35,663 nt of DNA, taken from Verrucomicrobia bacterium 12-59-8 (lineage in GTDB: Bacteria; Verrucomicrobiota; Verrucomicrobiae; Verrucomicrobiales; Verrucomicrobiaceae). The position numbers were made by a program, and so were the translations under genes. Under the pieces are notes generated by a model. That model made no database searches, was not told where the DNA came from, and saw nothing but the letters and a program-made list of their open reading frames with translations. The DNA lies in assembly GCA_002279765.1 (NCBI GenBank), contig NCCR01000021.1, forward strand, positions 1-35,663, read 5' to 3'. Shown piece by piece: positions 21,407-31,440 of the stretch. Position 1 is the stretch's first letter; each line of letters starts with the position of its first letter.

Positions 21407-24400
21407 ATGATCGCACGCACCATTCTCGAAGCCCGCATTGCTGAAGTTCGCGAGGCACTGCGTCTCGCACGGCTCATGCGGCATCTGGCTGCGGTTTTCG
21501 CGCTTGGCATTGTGGTGCGGGGGGCGCTCCTGCTCGCCACGCTGAATGGGTTTTCTGTTTCGAGGCGGCTTGATCGCTGGTCGATGCTGGGGCTTATCGC
21601 GCTAGGGCTGATTGCCTGGATCAACGGGCGGCGTAACATTTGGAGCGATCATGACATTGCGCGTGTCATTGAGCTGAAGCATCCCTCGCTGAATGCGCTG
21701 CTGCTGACGGCCATTGAGCATGAATCCGAGGCGGACAGACCTGTTGGTTTCCTGCATGAACGACTCATTGACCGCGCGCTGGCGCATGCGGCCACGCAGA
21801 ACTGGCCGGTCACGGTGGCCAACAAGCCTTACACGCGTGCGGCGGTGGGTGCGGTGATTGCCATCATCGCCTTTCTGGCTACGGACCTCGCATTGCGCTC
21901 ACGGTCATCCCAGCACAAAACCGAGGTCGCGAAAAGTCAGGTCGACGAAGAAGCCAGACCTACCGAATTCAAAGCAACGCTCACTCCGGGAGACGCTGAA
22001 CTCGAACGCGGGGCTCACCTCATCGTTGAAGCGCGTTTCAATGGGCCGGTGCCTGCGGATGCAACGCTGATTGTCAGCGAGGCTGATGGTAAAGAGCGTG
22101 AGCGTTTGCCCATGCGACTGACGGTGGATGAGCAGGTGTATGGTGGCATGATCAACAAGGTCGAGAAAGATGCGAAATACCGGGTGGAGTTTGCGGATCA
22201 AAAATCGCAGACGCACACGATCACGGTTTTTGACTTTCCTGCGCTGGTTCGCAGTGATGTGATCGTCACGCCGCCGGAATACACGAAGCAGGCAGCCAAG
22301 GAAACGAAGAACACACGGAAGGTCACGGCACTGGAGGGCTCGAAGATTGCGTGGAAGATCCAGGTCAACAAACCACTTATTCTGGGCGGTGGTGAGGGCG
22401 CTGCAGCGGGCAAAGGAGTTTCTCCTTTTGCACCGCATCTGACTGCTGCGGAACTTTTTGGTGAAGATAAAAGCGTCATTGCTCTGACTCCATCTGCGGA
22501 GGACGCCACGGTGCTTGAGGGTTCTTTGATGGCTGAGAAGACGCAGAAGTATCGGTTTCATCTGGTGGATGAGGCAGAGCGTGGGAACAAGAACCCGCCG
22601 TGGTTTACGGTGACGGTGCAGTCCAACCAACTGGCCAAGATTGAAATGGTGTTTCCGAAGAGAGACTTGCAGGTTTCCAGCATTCAGGAGCTGCCTGTGG
22701 AGGCGAAAGTTTCGGATGACCTCGGTGTTACCAAGTCCGGGGCGGTTTTCAGCATCAACGGCAACAGCAAGGAGATCATCTTTAAGCATCCTGTTACTGC
22801 GCCGCTGAAGAAGCAGGATGTGCGGGCTGAGCTGGCGCTGGAAAAGGAGAACGCCGAGCCGCGGCAGCTCGTGAGCTACTACCTGTGGGCGGAAGACACG
22901 GGACCCAAGGGGGAAGTGCGGCGCAACATGAGCGACATGTTCTTTGCCGATGTAAGGCACTTTGAGGACATCTTCCGTGAGATGGAGGCTCCGCCCAGCG
23001 AACCTGGCAAGGCGCAGAGCGACAAGCTCGTAGATCTCGTCAAACAGCTCGTCAACGCTACCTGGAAGATCGTTCGTGACACCAATGCGGGTCGTGTCAT
23101 CGAGGCGGCTACGCCAGACATTGATGTGGTGCATCAGTCCGTCGGGATCGTCATGGAGAAGATCAAAGAGGCCATGGAGGAAGTCGAGGACGCGGAAGTG
23201 AAGCAGGCACTCACCGAGGCCTGGAAAAGTCTCAAGGACGCCCAAGGGCCGCTGCAGCAGGCCTCGGCTGAGAAGAAGCGTGCGCCGCTCAATCAAGCGC
23301 TCACCTATGAACAAACGGCGCTTGAGTGGCTGCACCGTGCGCAGAGCCGCGAGCATCAGGTGTTGCGCCAGGACAGTCCATCCGCAGGGCAGCAGGCGAA
23401 CAAGAACCAGATCATGGATCTGGAGTTGAAACAGAAGGAGCAGCGCTATGAGGAGGAGAAGGCTGCCACTGAGGAGCAGACTGCCGAGCAGCAGGAGAAC
23501 CTGCAGATTTTGAACCGACTCAAGGAGCTGGCCCGGCGTCAGGAGGCGTTGGCGGAGAAGATCAAGGAACTGCAAAACCAACTGGCCAATGCCAAGACCG
23601 AGGAGGAGAAGCAGGAACTCGACAATCAGCTCAAACGTTTGCAGGCCGAACAGGAGCAGCTGCTGAGTGATCTGGATGATCTCAAGGAGCGCATGGAGAA
23701 GCCTGAGAATGCGCAGAACATGGCGGAGGCGAAAGAGCAGCTGGAGCAAACGCGCGAGAAGGTCAGGGAAGCGGCTGAGCAGTTGAAAGAGGAAAAGCTG
23801 GCCGATGCTGCCAACTCCGCGACGCGTGCGCAGCGTGAGCTCGAAAAGATGCAGGAGGATTTTCGGCAGAAGACCTCGAAGAAGTTTGCCGAGGAGATGA
23901 AGCAGATCCGCCAGCAGGCGCGCGATGCGGCTGAGAATGAGAAGAAGATCAGCGAGGCGCTCGAAAATCAGAAGGAGCCGGGGTCGGACATCGAGAAGAA
24001 CATGCAGAACGCTGCGCAGAGCCGGCAGGTGACGGAGCAGCAGGAGAACATCGAAAAACTGCTCAACAGCATGCGTCAGCTAAGCGAGCAGGCGGAGCAG
24101 AGCGAACCGCTGCTGCACCGCAATCTTTACGACGCCGTGCGAAAGGCCCAGACCAGCGGCTTGGAGGAGAACTTGCAGGAGACGCGGGATCAGCTTCGCT
24201 ATGGTACCCAGGTCGAAGCCAAAGACGCCGAGCGCAAAGCGGCCAACGCTGTCGAAGAGCTCAAAAAGGGGGTCGAGAAGGCGGCTGAGAGCGTGCTGGG
24301 CAGTGAGAGCGAGGCATTACGTGTTGTGAAGAACGAATTGGATAAGCTGATTAAGGAGGCGCAGGAGCAAGAGACTGCGGGCGAAGGACAGAAGGGACAA

Positions 24401-25276
24401 AAGACTGCGGATACCGGGGAGCCGAATGCTGCGGAGAAGGGGCAAAAGGCGGGAGAGGGGCAGGAGGGGAAAGATCGTCAGCCCAAGGATGGCAAAACTG
24501 CCGGGAAAGGTGAGAAGCCAGGGGCAGGCCAGAAGCAGGGGAAGGACGGAGAAGGTCAGTCGCAAGATCCCACGATGGCAGGCGAGGGCCAGCAGCCGGG
24601 GAAAGATGGACAAGGTCAACAGCCCGGCAAGGGGCAGGAGGGGCAAGCGGGAGAGGGTGAAGGCAAAGACGCCCAGACTGCTGAAAACGGGCGGCAACCT
24701 AGAGATGGCCAACAACCTAGCCAAGGTCAAAAGCCCGGTGAAGGGCAACAGCCCGGGCAAGGTCAGAATCAGGGGCGTGGCGAAGGCAGGGGGCAGGCGC
24801 AAATGGCCGATGGCAGCGTGGGAGCTGGCAACACTGGAAATCGTGATTCTGACAATGACCGTAGGCGTCCGCAGATCAACGGGGGGGCGGTTCCTGAAGC
24901 GCTCTTCTTTGACGATAGCAAGGAGCAGCCTGACAACGGTGTCTTCACCGGCAGCGGTTATGAGCAGTGGAGTGATCGCTTGCGCAACGTCGAAGAACTC
25001 CTCAACAACCCTGAACTGCGCAACGAAGCTGCGAAGGTGCAGGATCGAGCGCGCGCGCTCCGCATTGATCTCAAACGCAGCAATGAAGCCCCGCAGGTCG
25101 CGAACCTGAACACACGGATCACGCAGCCGCTGATGGAACTGCGGGACCGTGTGGTGGAAGAGCTGTCGAAGAAGGATGCGGGCAAGAATTTGGCTCCGGT
25201 GGATCGTGATCCGGTGCCTACTGAGTTTCGCGATCTGGTGAAGCGCTACTATCAGGAGCTGGGTGCTGGAAAGTAA
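21407..25276 (+). CDS. Giant membrane coiled-coil protein with Gly/Gln-rich tract (DUF4175-like)
   Basis: A 1289-aa protein with three N-terminal membrane helices (about 19-48, 55-76 and 139-161), an Ig-like/beta-rich periplasmic region (about 180-510), then a long Glu/Gln/Lys-rich coiled coil (about 660-960) and a low-complexity Gly/Gln/Lys/Glu tract (about 987-1135) of motifs such as GEGQQPGKDGQG. A short globular helical region closes the protein. It resembles DUF4175-type proteins that follow BatA genes in Bacteroidota and Verrucomicrobiota operons. It starts 12 bp after the BatA-like stop, so it is probably co-translated. A scaffold or tether in the cell envelope is likely. The repeat tract is coding in this frame without interruption. 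Function unknown. Confidence 0.85.
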   Translation: MIARTILEARIAEVREALRLARLMRHLAAVFALGIVVRGALLLATLNGFSVSRRLDRWSMLGLIALGLIAWINGRRNIWSDHDIARVIELKHPSLNALLLTAIEHESEADRPVGFLHERLIDRALAHAATQNWPVTVANKPYTRAAVGAVIAIIAFLATDLALRSRSSQHKTEVAKSQVDEEARPTEFKATLTPGDAELERGAHLIVEARFNGPVPADATLIVSEADGKERERLPMRLTVDEQVYGGMINKVEKDAKYRVEFADQKSQTHTITVFDFPALVRSDVIVTPPEYTKQAAKETKNTRKVTALEGSKIAWKIQVNKPLILGGGEGAAAGKGVSPFAPHLTAAELFGEDKSVIALTPSAEDATVLEGSLMAEKTQKYRFHLVDEAERGNKNPPWFTVTVQSNQLAKIEMVFPKRDLQVSSIQELPVEAKVSDDLGVTKSGAVFSINGNSKEIIFKHPVTAPLKKQDVRAELALEKENAEPRQLVSYYLWAEDTGPKGEVRRNMSDMFFADVRHFEDIFREMEAPPSEPGKAQSDKLVDLVKQLVNATWKIVRDTNAGRVIEAATPDIDVVHQSVGIVMEKIKEAMEEVEDAEVKQALTEAWKSLKDAQGPLQQASAEKKRAPLNQALTYEQTALEWLHRAQSREHQVLRQDSPSAGQQANKNQIMDLELKQKEQRYEEEKAATEEQTAEQQENLQILNRLKELARRQEALAEKIKELQNQLANAKTEEEKQELDNQLKRLQAEQEQLLSDLDDLKERMEKPENAQNMAEAKEQLEQTREKVREAAEQLKEEKLADAANSATRAQRELEKMQEDFRQKTSKKFAEEMKQIRQQARDAAENEKKISEALENQKEPGSDIEKNMQNAAQSRQVTEQQENIEKLLNSMRQLSEQAEQSEPLLHRNLYDAVRKAQTSGLEENLQETRDQLRYGTQVEAKDAERKAANAVEELKKGVEKAAESVLGSESEALRVVKNELDKLIKEAQEQETAGEGQKGQKTADTGEPNAAEKGQKAGEGQEGKDRQPKDGKTAGKGEKPGAGQKQGKDGEGQSQDPTMAGEGQQPGKDGQGQQPGKGQEGQAGEGEGKDAQTAENGRQPRDGQQPSQGQKPGEGQQPGQGQNQGRGEGRGQAQMADGSVGAGNTGNRDSDNDRRRPQINGGAVPEALFFDDSKEQPDNGVFTGSGYEQWSDRLRNVEELLNNPELRNEAAKVQDRARALRIDLKRSNEAPQVANLNTRITQPLMELRDRVVEELSKKDAGKNLAPVDRDPVPTEFRDLVKRYYQELGAGK

Positions 25277-25342
25277 GGAGGTCCTAGATACTTTCACGCA
25301 ATGCTGACTCGACGCTAAAGACTTGTTTAGCATACTGTGCCG

Positions 25343-27763
25343 ATGGCCCTGACGGTTCTGACATTGCGTACTCAAGACGGCGAGCACCGGATTTCCTGCC
25401 CGCTGCATGCATCGCTGACGCTTGGCTGCGGCCCGGAGTGCGATGTCACCTTTGAAGGAGTGGCTATTTTACCGCGTCACTGTGTGTTGTACCGGACAGG
25501 CGAACGGACTTTTCAAATCATTGGCGTGTTTGCGGCGGCGCAGTTTTCCGTGAACGGCGTGATTTCGAGCGAGCTGGAAGTGGAAGCCCCGTTCAAGTTT
25601 GGGATCGGCGGCGAGGTGTTTGATGTGGATCTCGCCCAGGAAGAAACGCCCCAGTATGAGACGCTGGTGGCAGAGCCTGATGACGGAGCCCATGGGGCAC
25701 CGACGGGGACTCGCCCCAGCCGCCGTGGCTATTTGATGAAGCCGATCACCCTGAAGCCGCGAGCCGGCGAGCGTGTGGGCGGAGTGATTTTGCCGACTGC
25801 CCCCATTCCCGCCCCGGAAGCGGAGGCCCCCAAGCTGCTGCAAGCTGCCAGCCTGCCGCGCCAGACCGTGGAACCGGCTGCGGAAACGAAAGCGCCGCCG
25901 GATGAGGAGGAATCGTCCTCTTTGCTGCTGGCGGGACTGCTGCTCTGTGGGGTGATGATTGCGGGCATCGTTTACTGGCCGCATCATTTGGATCAGCTCT
26001 CTGCGATAAAAACGGACGTATTGGCGCGGCCTGTGGCGGCACCGATTTTAGCGCCAGAGGCGACGGTCCGGGCGTGCGAGGATCTGCTGCGCGCAGGAGC
26101 ACCGCTGGTGGCCGCGCAGGTGCTGATGCCACTGGCCGAGCAAGGCCATCTGGCGGCGATGCATCAGCTGGCACTCGCCCTGCGGACTGAGGATGAGTTT
26201 GGAGAAGAGGAGGTCGTATTGCTCCAGCAGGCGGTCGAAGGCGGGCGGCGCGATGCTCTGCGTGACTTTGTGAGAGTGGTCGATGATGTGGAGAATCCTG
26301 CGCGCTACACGTCAGGTGTTTTCAAGCAGCTGCAACTGGCAGCGAACCACGGTGAGACATCCGCCTGGATGCCGCTGGGAGAACGCTACGAATATGGCAA
26401 TGGCACGGAGCCTGACCTCAAGCTGGCGCTGGCTGCCTTTGAAAAAGCGCATGCGGCGGGAGACCCGCGTGCTGCGGCCAAGCTCTCTGCCAGACAGGAG
26501 GCGTTGGAGCGTGTGGCGGCGTATCTGCGCTCCTGGAACGATGTGTCCGTGGCCACGCTGCTCGATCATGTGGCGGCGGGGCAGGGGAAGTTTTTCATGC
26601 TGGATCATCCGCCGATGGACGTGCTGCTGCGCCTGGAGGAGGAAATGCGTGTGCGCTGGCCGCTGCGCCGCATCAGTGTGGCGGCGGGAGCGCAGGCAGA
26701 GCTGGAGACGTTTGACCGCCTCAAGGTCACACAGCCGTTTCAATTTGAAGTGCAGCGCGGTGAACGCATCGCCCGCGGCAAGGGTGTGCTGGTCTGCATG
26801 GTGCAGCGTGATGTGGCGGAACGCTGGCGCATCACCGATGCGCATGACAGCATTGAGGTGACCGAACTGCTGCCTGCGAAGGAGCAGTTTGTGAGCGCTG
26901 AGTCGCTGCGCGAGCTGAAGCCCGCCTTCACGCATGCGGAGCAGGTGGAGGAGACGCGGCTGGAGATTTTGGAGCAGATGCGCGGTCTGGAAGCGACGCA
27001 GGATTTCAAACCTGCTCTCACCGTGGTGATGAACGCCGTGGCGGCATTCCCCCAGGAGACCTTCTGGCAGTTGTATGCCGACAAGGTGTGTGATCGCATG
27101 GCCCGTGAGTTGTTCATGGATGGCAAATGGCTCGATGCGGCATGGGCGCAGCCGGTACACCAACTGGCCGAGCAGGGCAGCGTGTCTGCCTTGCTGCTGG
27201 AAGGGCATTTGTATGCGGCGGGTTATGGCCTGCCGCGCAATTCGGCGCGTAGCGTGGCGCTGTATCAGCAGGCGTTTGAGGGCGGCAAGCGGCGCGATGC
27301 GCGCTTCTACTATGCCGAGGCGCTGTTTCAAGGCCGTGGCGTATCGCCGGATGTTGAGAAGGCGGGAGAGCTGGTGCTGGCTTTCATGAGCCGCTCCAAA
27401 CATCCGCTGGAGGCGTACCTCGCGGCACATCTGCTGTGGCGTAAAGCCGAGCACGATCCCGCGCTGTGGCAGAATGTGTATGACACGCTTTCACGCGTGG
27501 CGGACCAATTTCCGCCTGCCAAGAATCTTGCCGGCATGGTGCTCCTGAACCATGGCCAGACCACCAAGGAGCGCCGAACCGGCTTTGTAGCGATCAAAGC
27601 TGCGGCGGAAGAGGGCGTGGTGGAGGCCATGAAAAACATCTCCCGCTGCTATTTCGAAGGCGTCGGCTGTGAGAAAGACCTGCACCTGGCCACCTTTTGG
27701 AAACAAAAGGCGATGGTCACCGAGCCGCCCAGGCGGCGACATTTTACGGAGTTTGTGGAGTGA
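25343..27763 (+). CDS. Membrane protein with FHA-like domain and Sel1-like repeats
   Basis: An 806-aa protein from ATG 25343; a GTG at 25337 would add two residues. The N-terminal 100 residues resemble a forkhead-associated phosphothreonine-binding fold (LTLGCGPECDVTF, then ILPRHCVLY and FSVNG), although the canonical Ser of the S-x-x-H loop is replaced here by Pro in ILPRH. One transmembrane helix lies at about 192-214 (LLLAGLLLCGVMIAGIVYW). The large C-terminal part holds Sel1/TPR-like helical repeats, for example PRNSARSVALYQQAFEGGKR and CEKDLHLATFWKQKAM, which usually build protein-protein scaffolds. It is encoded 66 bp after the giant membrane protein. An FHA reader could link to the membrane Ser/Thr kinase at 10882-13308 (speculative). 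Confidence 0.8.
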   Translation: MALTVLTLRTQDGEHRISCPLHASLTLGCGPECDVTFEGVAILPRHCVLYRTGERTFQIIGVFAAAQFSVNGVISSELEVEAPFKFGIGGEVFDVDLAQEETPQYETLVAEPDDGAHGAPTGTRPSRRGYLMKPITLKPRAGERVGGVILPTAPIPAPEAEAPKLLQAASLPRQTVEPAAETKAPPDEEESSSLLLAGLLLCGVMIAGIVYWPHHLDQLSAIKTDVLARPVAAPILAPEATVRACEDLLRAGAPLVAAQVLMPLAEQGHLAAMHQLALALRTEDEFGEEEVVLLQQAVEGGRRDALRDFVRVVDDVENPARYTSGVFKQLQLAANHGETSAWMPLGERYEYGNGTEPDLKLALAAFEKAHAAGDPRAAAKLSARQEALERVAAYLRSWNDVSVATLLDHVAAGQGKFFMLDHPPMDVLLRLEEEMRVRWPLRRISVAAGAQAELETFDRLKVTQPFQFEVQRGERIARGKGVLVCMVQRDVAERWRITDAHDSIEVTELLPAKEQFVSAESLRELKPAFTHAEQVEETRLEILEQMRGLEATQDFKPALTVVMNAVAAFPQETFWQLYADKVCDRMARELFMDGKWLDAAWAQPVHQLAEQGSVSALLLEGHLYAAGYGLPRNSARSVALYQQAFEGGKRRDARFYYAEALFQGRGVSPDVEKAGELVLAFMSRSKHPLEAYLAAHLLWRKAEHDPALWQNVYDTLSRVADQFPPAKNLAGMVLLNHGQTTKERRTGFVAIKAAAEEGVVEAMKNISRCYFEGVGCEKDLHLATFWKQKAMVTEPPRRRHFTEFVE

Positions 27764-27904
27764 TGTTTTCGGCGGCAAAAAACCGGCGCTTGGATTAAAG
27801 GATCGGCTTAGTTGGTGTGGCGGGCAAGGGGGCGGAGTAACTGTTGCAACGGTTTTTTAACAAGGAAGCACGTTGCCAGTGACGCATGAGCGGCTATAGA
27901 GCGG

Positions 27905-27944
27905 CCCCCCCCCTTGACTCTGGAGTCCTCCCCTTGGACTCTGG
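27905..27944. promoter_or_regulatory. C9 run with repeated TTGACTCTGG sequences
   Basis: A run of nine C at 27905-27913 is followed by TTGACTCTGG (27914-27923) and TTGGACTCTGG (27934-27944). The first includes GACTC-TG-GAGTC, a small inverted repeat (27916-27927), and GAGTCC can alternatively pair with GGACTC at 27936-27941. It lies 30 bp upstream of the PEP-CTERM gene start, where a regulator or sigma-factor site is expected. A clear promoter is not recognisable. Confidence 0.4.
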
Positions 27945-27973
27945 GTTGTTTTTTGTAAAAAAATCCTAAGATA

Positions 27974-30900
27974 ATGCTTAAACGCCCTCTCCTTTTGATG
28001 GCGGCTTTTCTGTGCCTGTCCGCATGCCCAGGGATTGCCACCACGTTGATCTATGATGACGATGGCTCTACAGCCAACGGCATCACCGATGGTAGCAGCG
28101 CTGGCTGGAACACCAGCTCAGCCGTTTTCTACAATGGGGTCAGCGATGCCGCCTGGACGAATGCGACGACGGACATCGCCCAGTTTGGCGGAGGTGCCTC
28201 CGGCACGGCAGGTACCTTGACTGTGGGTGCGGTCACGACCAATGGCATCACGTTTGCTGTTCCTTTTGCAGGCAGCTACACCCTCTCCAGCGGCACCATC
28301 ACGCTGGGTGGTACGGCACCCACGCTCACGGCGAATGTGAATGCCGCCATTGCCTCCACTCTGACTGGCACAGCGGGCTTTGCTAAGGAAGGCGCTGGCA
28401 CGCTCACCCTCACGGGCAACAACACCGGACTGACGGGCACCATCAACCTCAATGCTGGCACCCTCAGCGTGGTGGATACCACGACCACCAGCGGCACCCT
28501 CATCAAAGCCCTGGGCAACTCTTCCAACGCTCTCAAGCTGAACGGCGGCACCCTGCAGGTGCTGGCCAATGGCGACGGCACCGCCACCACCGCCAGTCCG
28601 CAGACCCTCACGTTTGGTGCGTATAACACCACGGTGACGGCGGATTCCACCCTCAACGTGGACCGCGCCAGTGGTACCACCGCCGCAGGGAAAATCATCC
28701 AGATGGGCACGCTCAGCATTGGCTCCAGCATCCTCACCGTCACGGACAGCAACAACTACGGGGTGAAGTTTGGAAACGTCACGCTTACCGGGAACGCCAC
28801 CTTCAACGTGGTCAACACCAACAGCAATCCGGTCGCGCTGACACTGAGCACCATCGTCACCACCACGAATTCGATCACCAAGACCGGGGCTGGTGCCGTG
28901 GCCATCAATGGGGGTACCTTTGGCAACCTGAATCTCAATGCAGGCAATGTGGACCTGAGCGGTACTGGCGGCATGGGGGATGTGACCGTCTCCGGCACGG
29001 CCAACTTTACCAGCCATTCCGGCGACACCTGGAGCATGAATTCGCTGACGTACAATTCCTCCAGCGCATCATCCAACTTCAACGCTATCTCTATCAACAG
29101 TACCTACACCATCGGCACCGGCGGCTTCAGCATGAGCGGTGGGGCCATCACGGTCAATGCAGCCAATGCAGGCATCACCACCAAGGTGATTTTGAAAAGC
29201 GACGTCTCCATTACCGGCACTGCCAGCCTTAACTCCACCGGGTCGGGCATCCGCCTGCTGGACCTTGATGGAGCCGGCCGCAGCTTCACCATTTCGAGCG
29301 GTGCCACGTTCACCGTGGCTCCCGTGGTGCAGAACGGCAGCGTGGACAAGGAAGGGGCCGGCACCCTCAAGTTTACCGCTGCCAACACCTATGCCAACGG
29401 CACCACCATCGGCGGTGGTATACTGCAACTCAGCGGCAGCGGCACCCTGGGGGACATTGCAGGGGACCTTAGTGTGAACACTGGCGGTACGCTGGACCTT
29501 GGCGGCACCAGCCAGACGGTGAACAATTTTGGCGGCACCGGTGGCAGCGTCACCAACAGCAGCTCCACCGCCGCGCGGCTCACCATGAATGGTGCGGGCA
29601 CCTTTTCAGGTGCCATCGTCAATGGCACCGGCACCGTGGCTCTGACCAAGAACAATAGCGGTACACTGTCACTGATCAGTTCCGCCACTGGCTCCAACAC
29701 CTACAGCGGCGGCACCCAGCTCAATGGTGGCACCTTGCTGGGGACGGACTCCACCGTCTATACCGGCACCAGCCCCGCCACCAACAAGCTTTTTGGCACC
29801 GGCACGATTACCATGGCTGATGCTACCGGCGTTCAGGTGCGCGTGGACGGCGACGGCACCACCGCCGCCCAGACGCTCAACTACGGCAATGCGGTGACGC
29901 TCACCGGCAGTGCCACGGTGGACATCAACCGCAACATCAGCAGCACGGCCAAGACCAAGACCATCGCTTTTGGCAACCTGAACATGGCAGCCAGCACACT
30001 CAATGTGGTGGGTGGCAACAGCTACGTCCTGCGCTTCAACACCCTGACCCTGACCGGCGCTGCCGATCTCAATGTCGGCGCTGGCGTCAGCCTCATGCTC
30101 AACAGCACCATCGTTGGCAATGCCAATTCCATCACCAAGGAAGGCAGCGGCACCCTGACCCTGCAGGGCGGTGGCACCTTTGGAGATTTCACCCTCAACG
30201 CCGGGCTGGCGGATATCTTTGCCACCAGCAACATGGGGAACGTCACCGTGACGGGCAGCGCCACCTTCGGCACCCACTCCGGTAATACCTGGAACATGAC
30301 TTCGCTGACTTACAACAGCAGCGGCACTTCCAACTTCGCCTCGTATGGCGCTGACAGCACCTACACCATCGGTGCCGGTGGGTTGTCCATGAGCAAGGGC
30401 ACCTTGCAATTCCTTACCAACACGGGTACTCCGCCCTCCACCCCGGTGAATGACAAGCTCATCCTCCAGGGAGATGTCACCATTACTGGTACCAGCTCCA
30501 TCACCAAGGACGCCGGTCCCGGCAATACCTATGTGGATCTCAACAACGAGACGCGCAGCTTCGACGTCAGCAGCGGTGCTACATTCACGGTGACCCCGAC
30601 CCTGCAGAATGGCGCACTGACCAAGACGGGCGCTGGCACAATGGCCGTCAGCGGTGACAACACCTACAGCGGCGGCACCCTCATCAGCCAGGGCACCTTG
30701 CTGGCCAGCAACACGACTGGTTCCGCCACCGGCACGGGTGCGGTCAGCATCACCGGGGGCACGCTGGGGGGGAGCGGTTTGGTCAGCCCTGGCACAGGCA
30801 ACAGTGTGACTGTCAGCGGTACGGGCAACATCAACCCTGGCGCTGTCACGGGGGATCTCTCCGGCACGCTCACGATCAACAGCGATCTGCTCATGGACGG

Positions 30901-31294
30901 CAGCGCTGGCGGTACTCCCTCCATCCACATGGACATAGACGGAAAGTCGGCTGGTCAGTTTGACCAAATTGTGGGCAGCGGGACGATGACGCTGGACGGC
31001 ACCATCACGGTGGCTTTTGCCAGCGGCTTTACCGGCTCCACTCTCGCTGTTGGCAACAGCTTTGACCTGTTCGACTGGAACACGGTGGTCGCCACCAGCT
31101 TCAACCCCAGCACAGATCTCGTGCTGCCAAACATTTCAAGTTTCAGCCTCGCCTGGGACATCAGCCACTTCCTCGATGCCGGTAGCGCTGGTGGTGTTAT
31201 CAGCGTGGTCTCTTATGTGCCTGAGCCTTCACGGGCGTTGCTACTGGCCTTGGCGCTGGGGGTGGTGCTTGGGCGGCGTCGGCGGCGGGGGTGA
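27974..31294 (+). CDS. PEP-CTERM surface protein of autotransporter-associated beta-strand repeats
   Basis: A 1106-aa secreted protein with a signal peptide (MLKRPLLLMAAFLCLSACPG). The body is Gly/Thr/Ser/Asn-rich and carries at least four autotransporter-associated repeats (for example KEGAGTLTLTGNNTGLTG, KEGAGTLKFTAANTYANG, KTGAGTMAVSGDNTYSGG) expected to form a right-handed beta helix. The C-terminus, from about 1080, has VPEPS, a hydrophobic helix (ALLLALALGVVLG) and RRRRR: a complete PEP-CTERM signal that exosortase cuts. No exosortase gene is in the window. There is no autotransporter barrel. Two segments of about 200 residues (nt 28530-29145 and 29800-30400) are diverged internal copies. 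Likely an extracellular or matrix component; ligand unknown. Confidence 0.93.
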   Translation: MLKRPLLLMAAFLCLSACPGIATTLIYDDDGSTANGITDGSSAGWNTSSAVFYNGVSDAAWTNATTDIAQFGGGASGTAGTLTVGAVTTNGITFAVPFAGSYTLSSGTITLGGTAPTLTANVNAAIASTLTGTAGFAKEGAGTLTLTGNNTGLTGTINLNAGTLSVVDTTTTSGTLIKALGNSSNALKLNGGTLQVLANGDGTATTASPQTLTFGAYNTTVTADSTLNVDRASGTTAAGKIIQMGTLSIGSSILTVTDSNNYGVKFGNVTLTGNATFNVVNTNSNPVALTLSTIVTTTNSITKTGAGAVAINGGTFGNLNLNAGNVDLSGTGGMGDVTVSGTANFTSHSGDTWSMNSLTYNSSSASSNFNAISINSTYTIGTGGFSMSGGAITVNAANAGITTKVILKSDVSITGTASLNSTGSGIRLLDLDGAGRSFTISSGATFTVAPVVQNGSVDKEGAGTLKFTAANTYANGTTIGGGILQLSGSGTLGDIAGDLSVNTGGTLDLGGTSQTVNNFGGTGGSVTNSSSTAARLTMNGAGTFSGAIVNGTGTVALTKNNSGTLSLISSATGSNTYSGGTQLNGGTLLGTDSTVYTGTSPATNKLFGTGTITMADATGVQVRVDGDGTTAAQTLNYGNAVTLTGSATVDINRNISSTAKTKTIAFGNLNMAASTLNVVGGNSYVLRFNTLTLTGAADLNVGAGVSLMLNSTIVGNANSITKEGSGTLTLQGGGTFGDFTLNAGLADIFATSNMGNVTVTGSATFGTHSGNTWNMTSLTYNSSGTSNFASYGADSTYTIGAGGLSMSKGTLQFLTNTGTPPSTPVNDKLILQGDVTITGTSSITKDAGPGNTYVDLNNETRSFDVSSGATFTVTPTLQNGALTKTGAGTMAVSGDNTYSGGTLISQGTLLASNTTGSATGTGAVSITGGTLGGSGLVSPGTGNSVTVSGTGNINPGAVTGDLSGTLTINSDLLMDGSAGGTPSIHMDIDGKSAGQFDQIVGSGTMTLDGTITVAFASGFTGSTLAVGNSFDLFDWNTVVATSFNPSTDLVLPNISSFSLAWDISHFLDAGSAGGVISVVSYVPEPSRALLLALALGVVLGRRRRRG

Positions 31295-31440
31295 GATTGG
31301 AGTGCTGAGTGATCGCGGAGCGAATGTTTGGCGGGACTCATTGCTGACGTTGCTGGCAGGCGTGGTATGTGGCGATGCGCTGATGCTGCGCAAAACGGCG
31401 CGGTCTTAGACATGGGCTGCTGCGTGATAGGGAAGCGAGA

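Noticed and set aside
29669..30967. 432-codon minus-strand ORF inside the PEP-CTERM gene
   Set aside because: Stop-free because the sense strand encodes Thr/Gly/Ser repeats; no signal peptide or family match, and the sense gene is complete.
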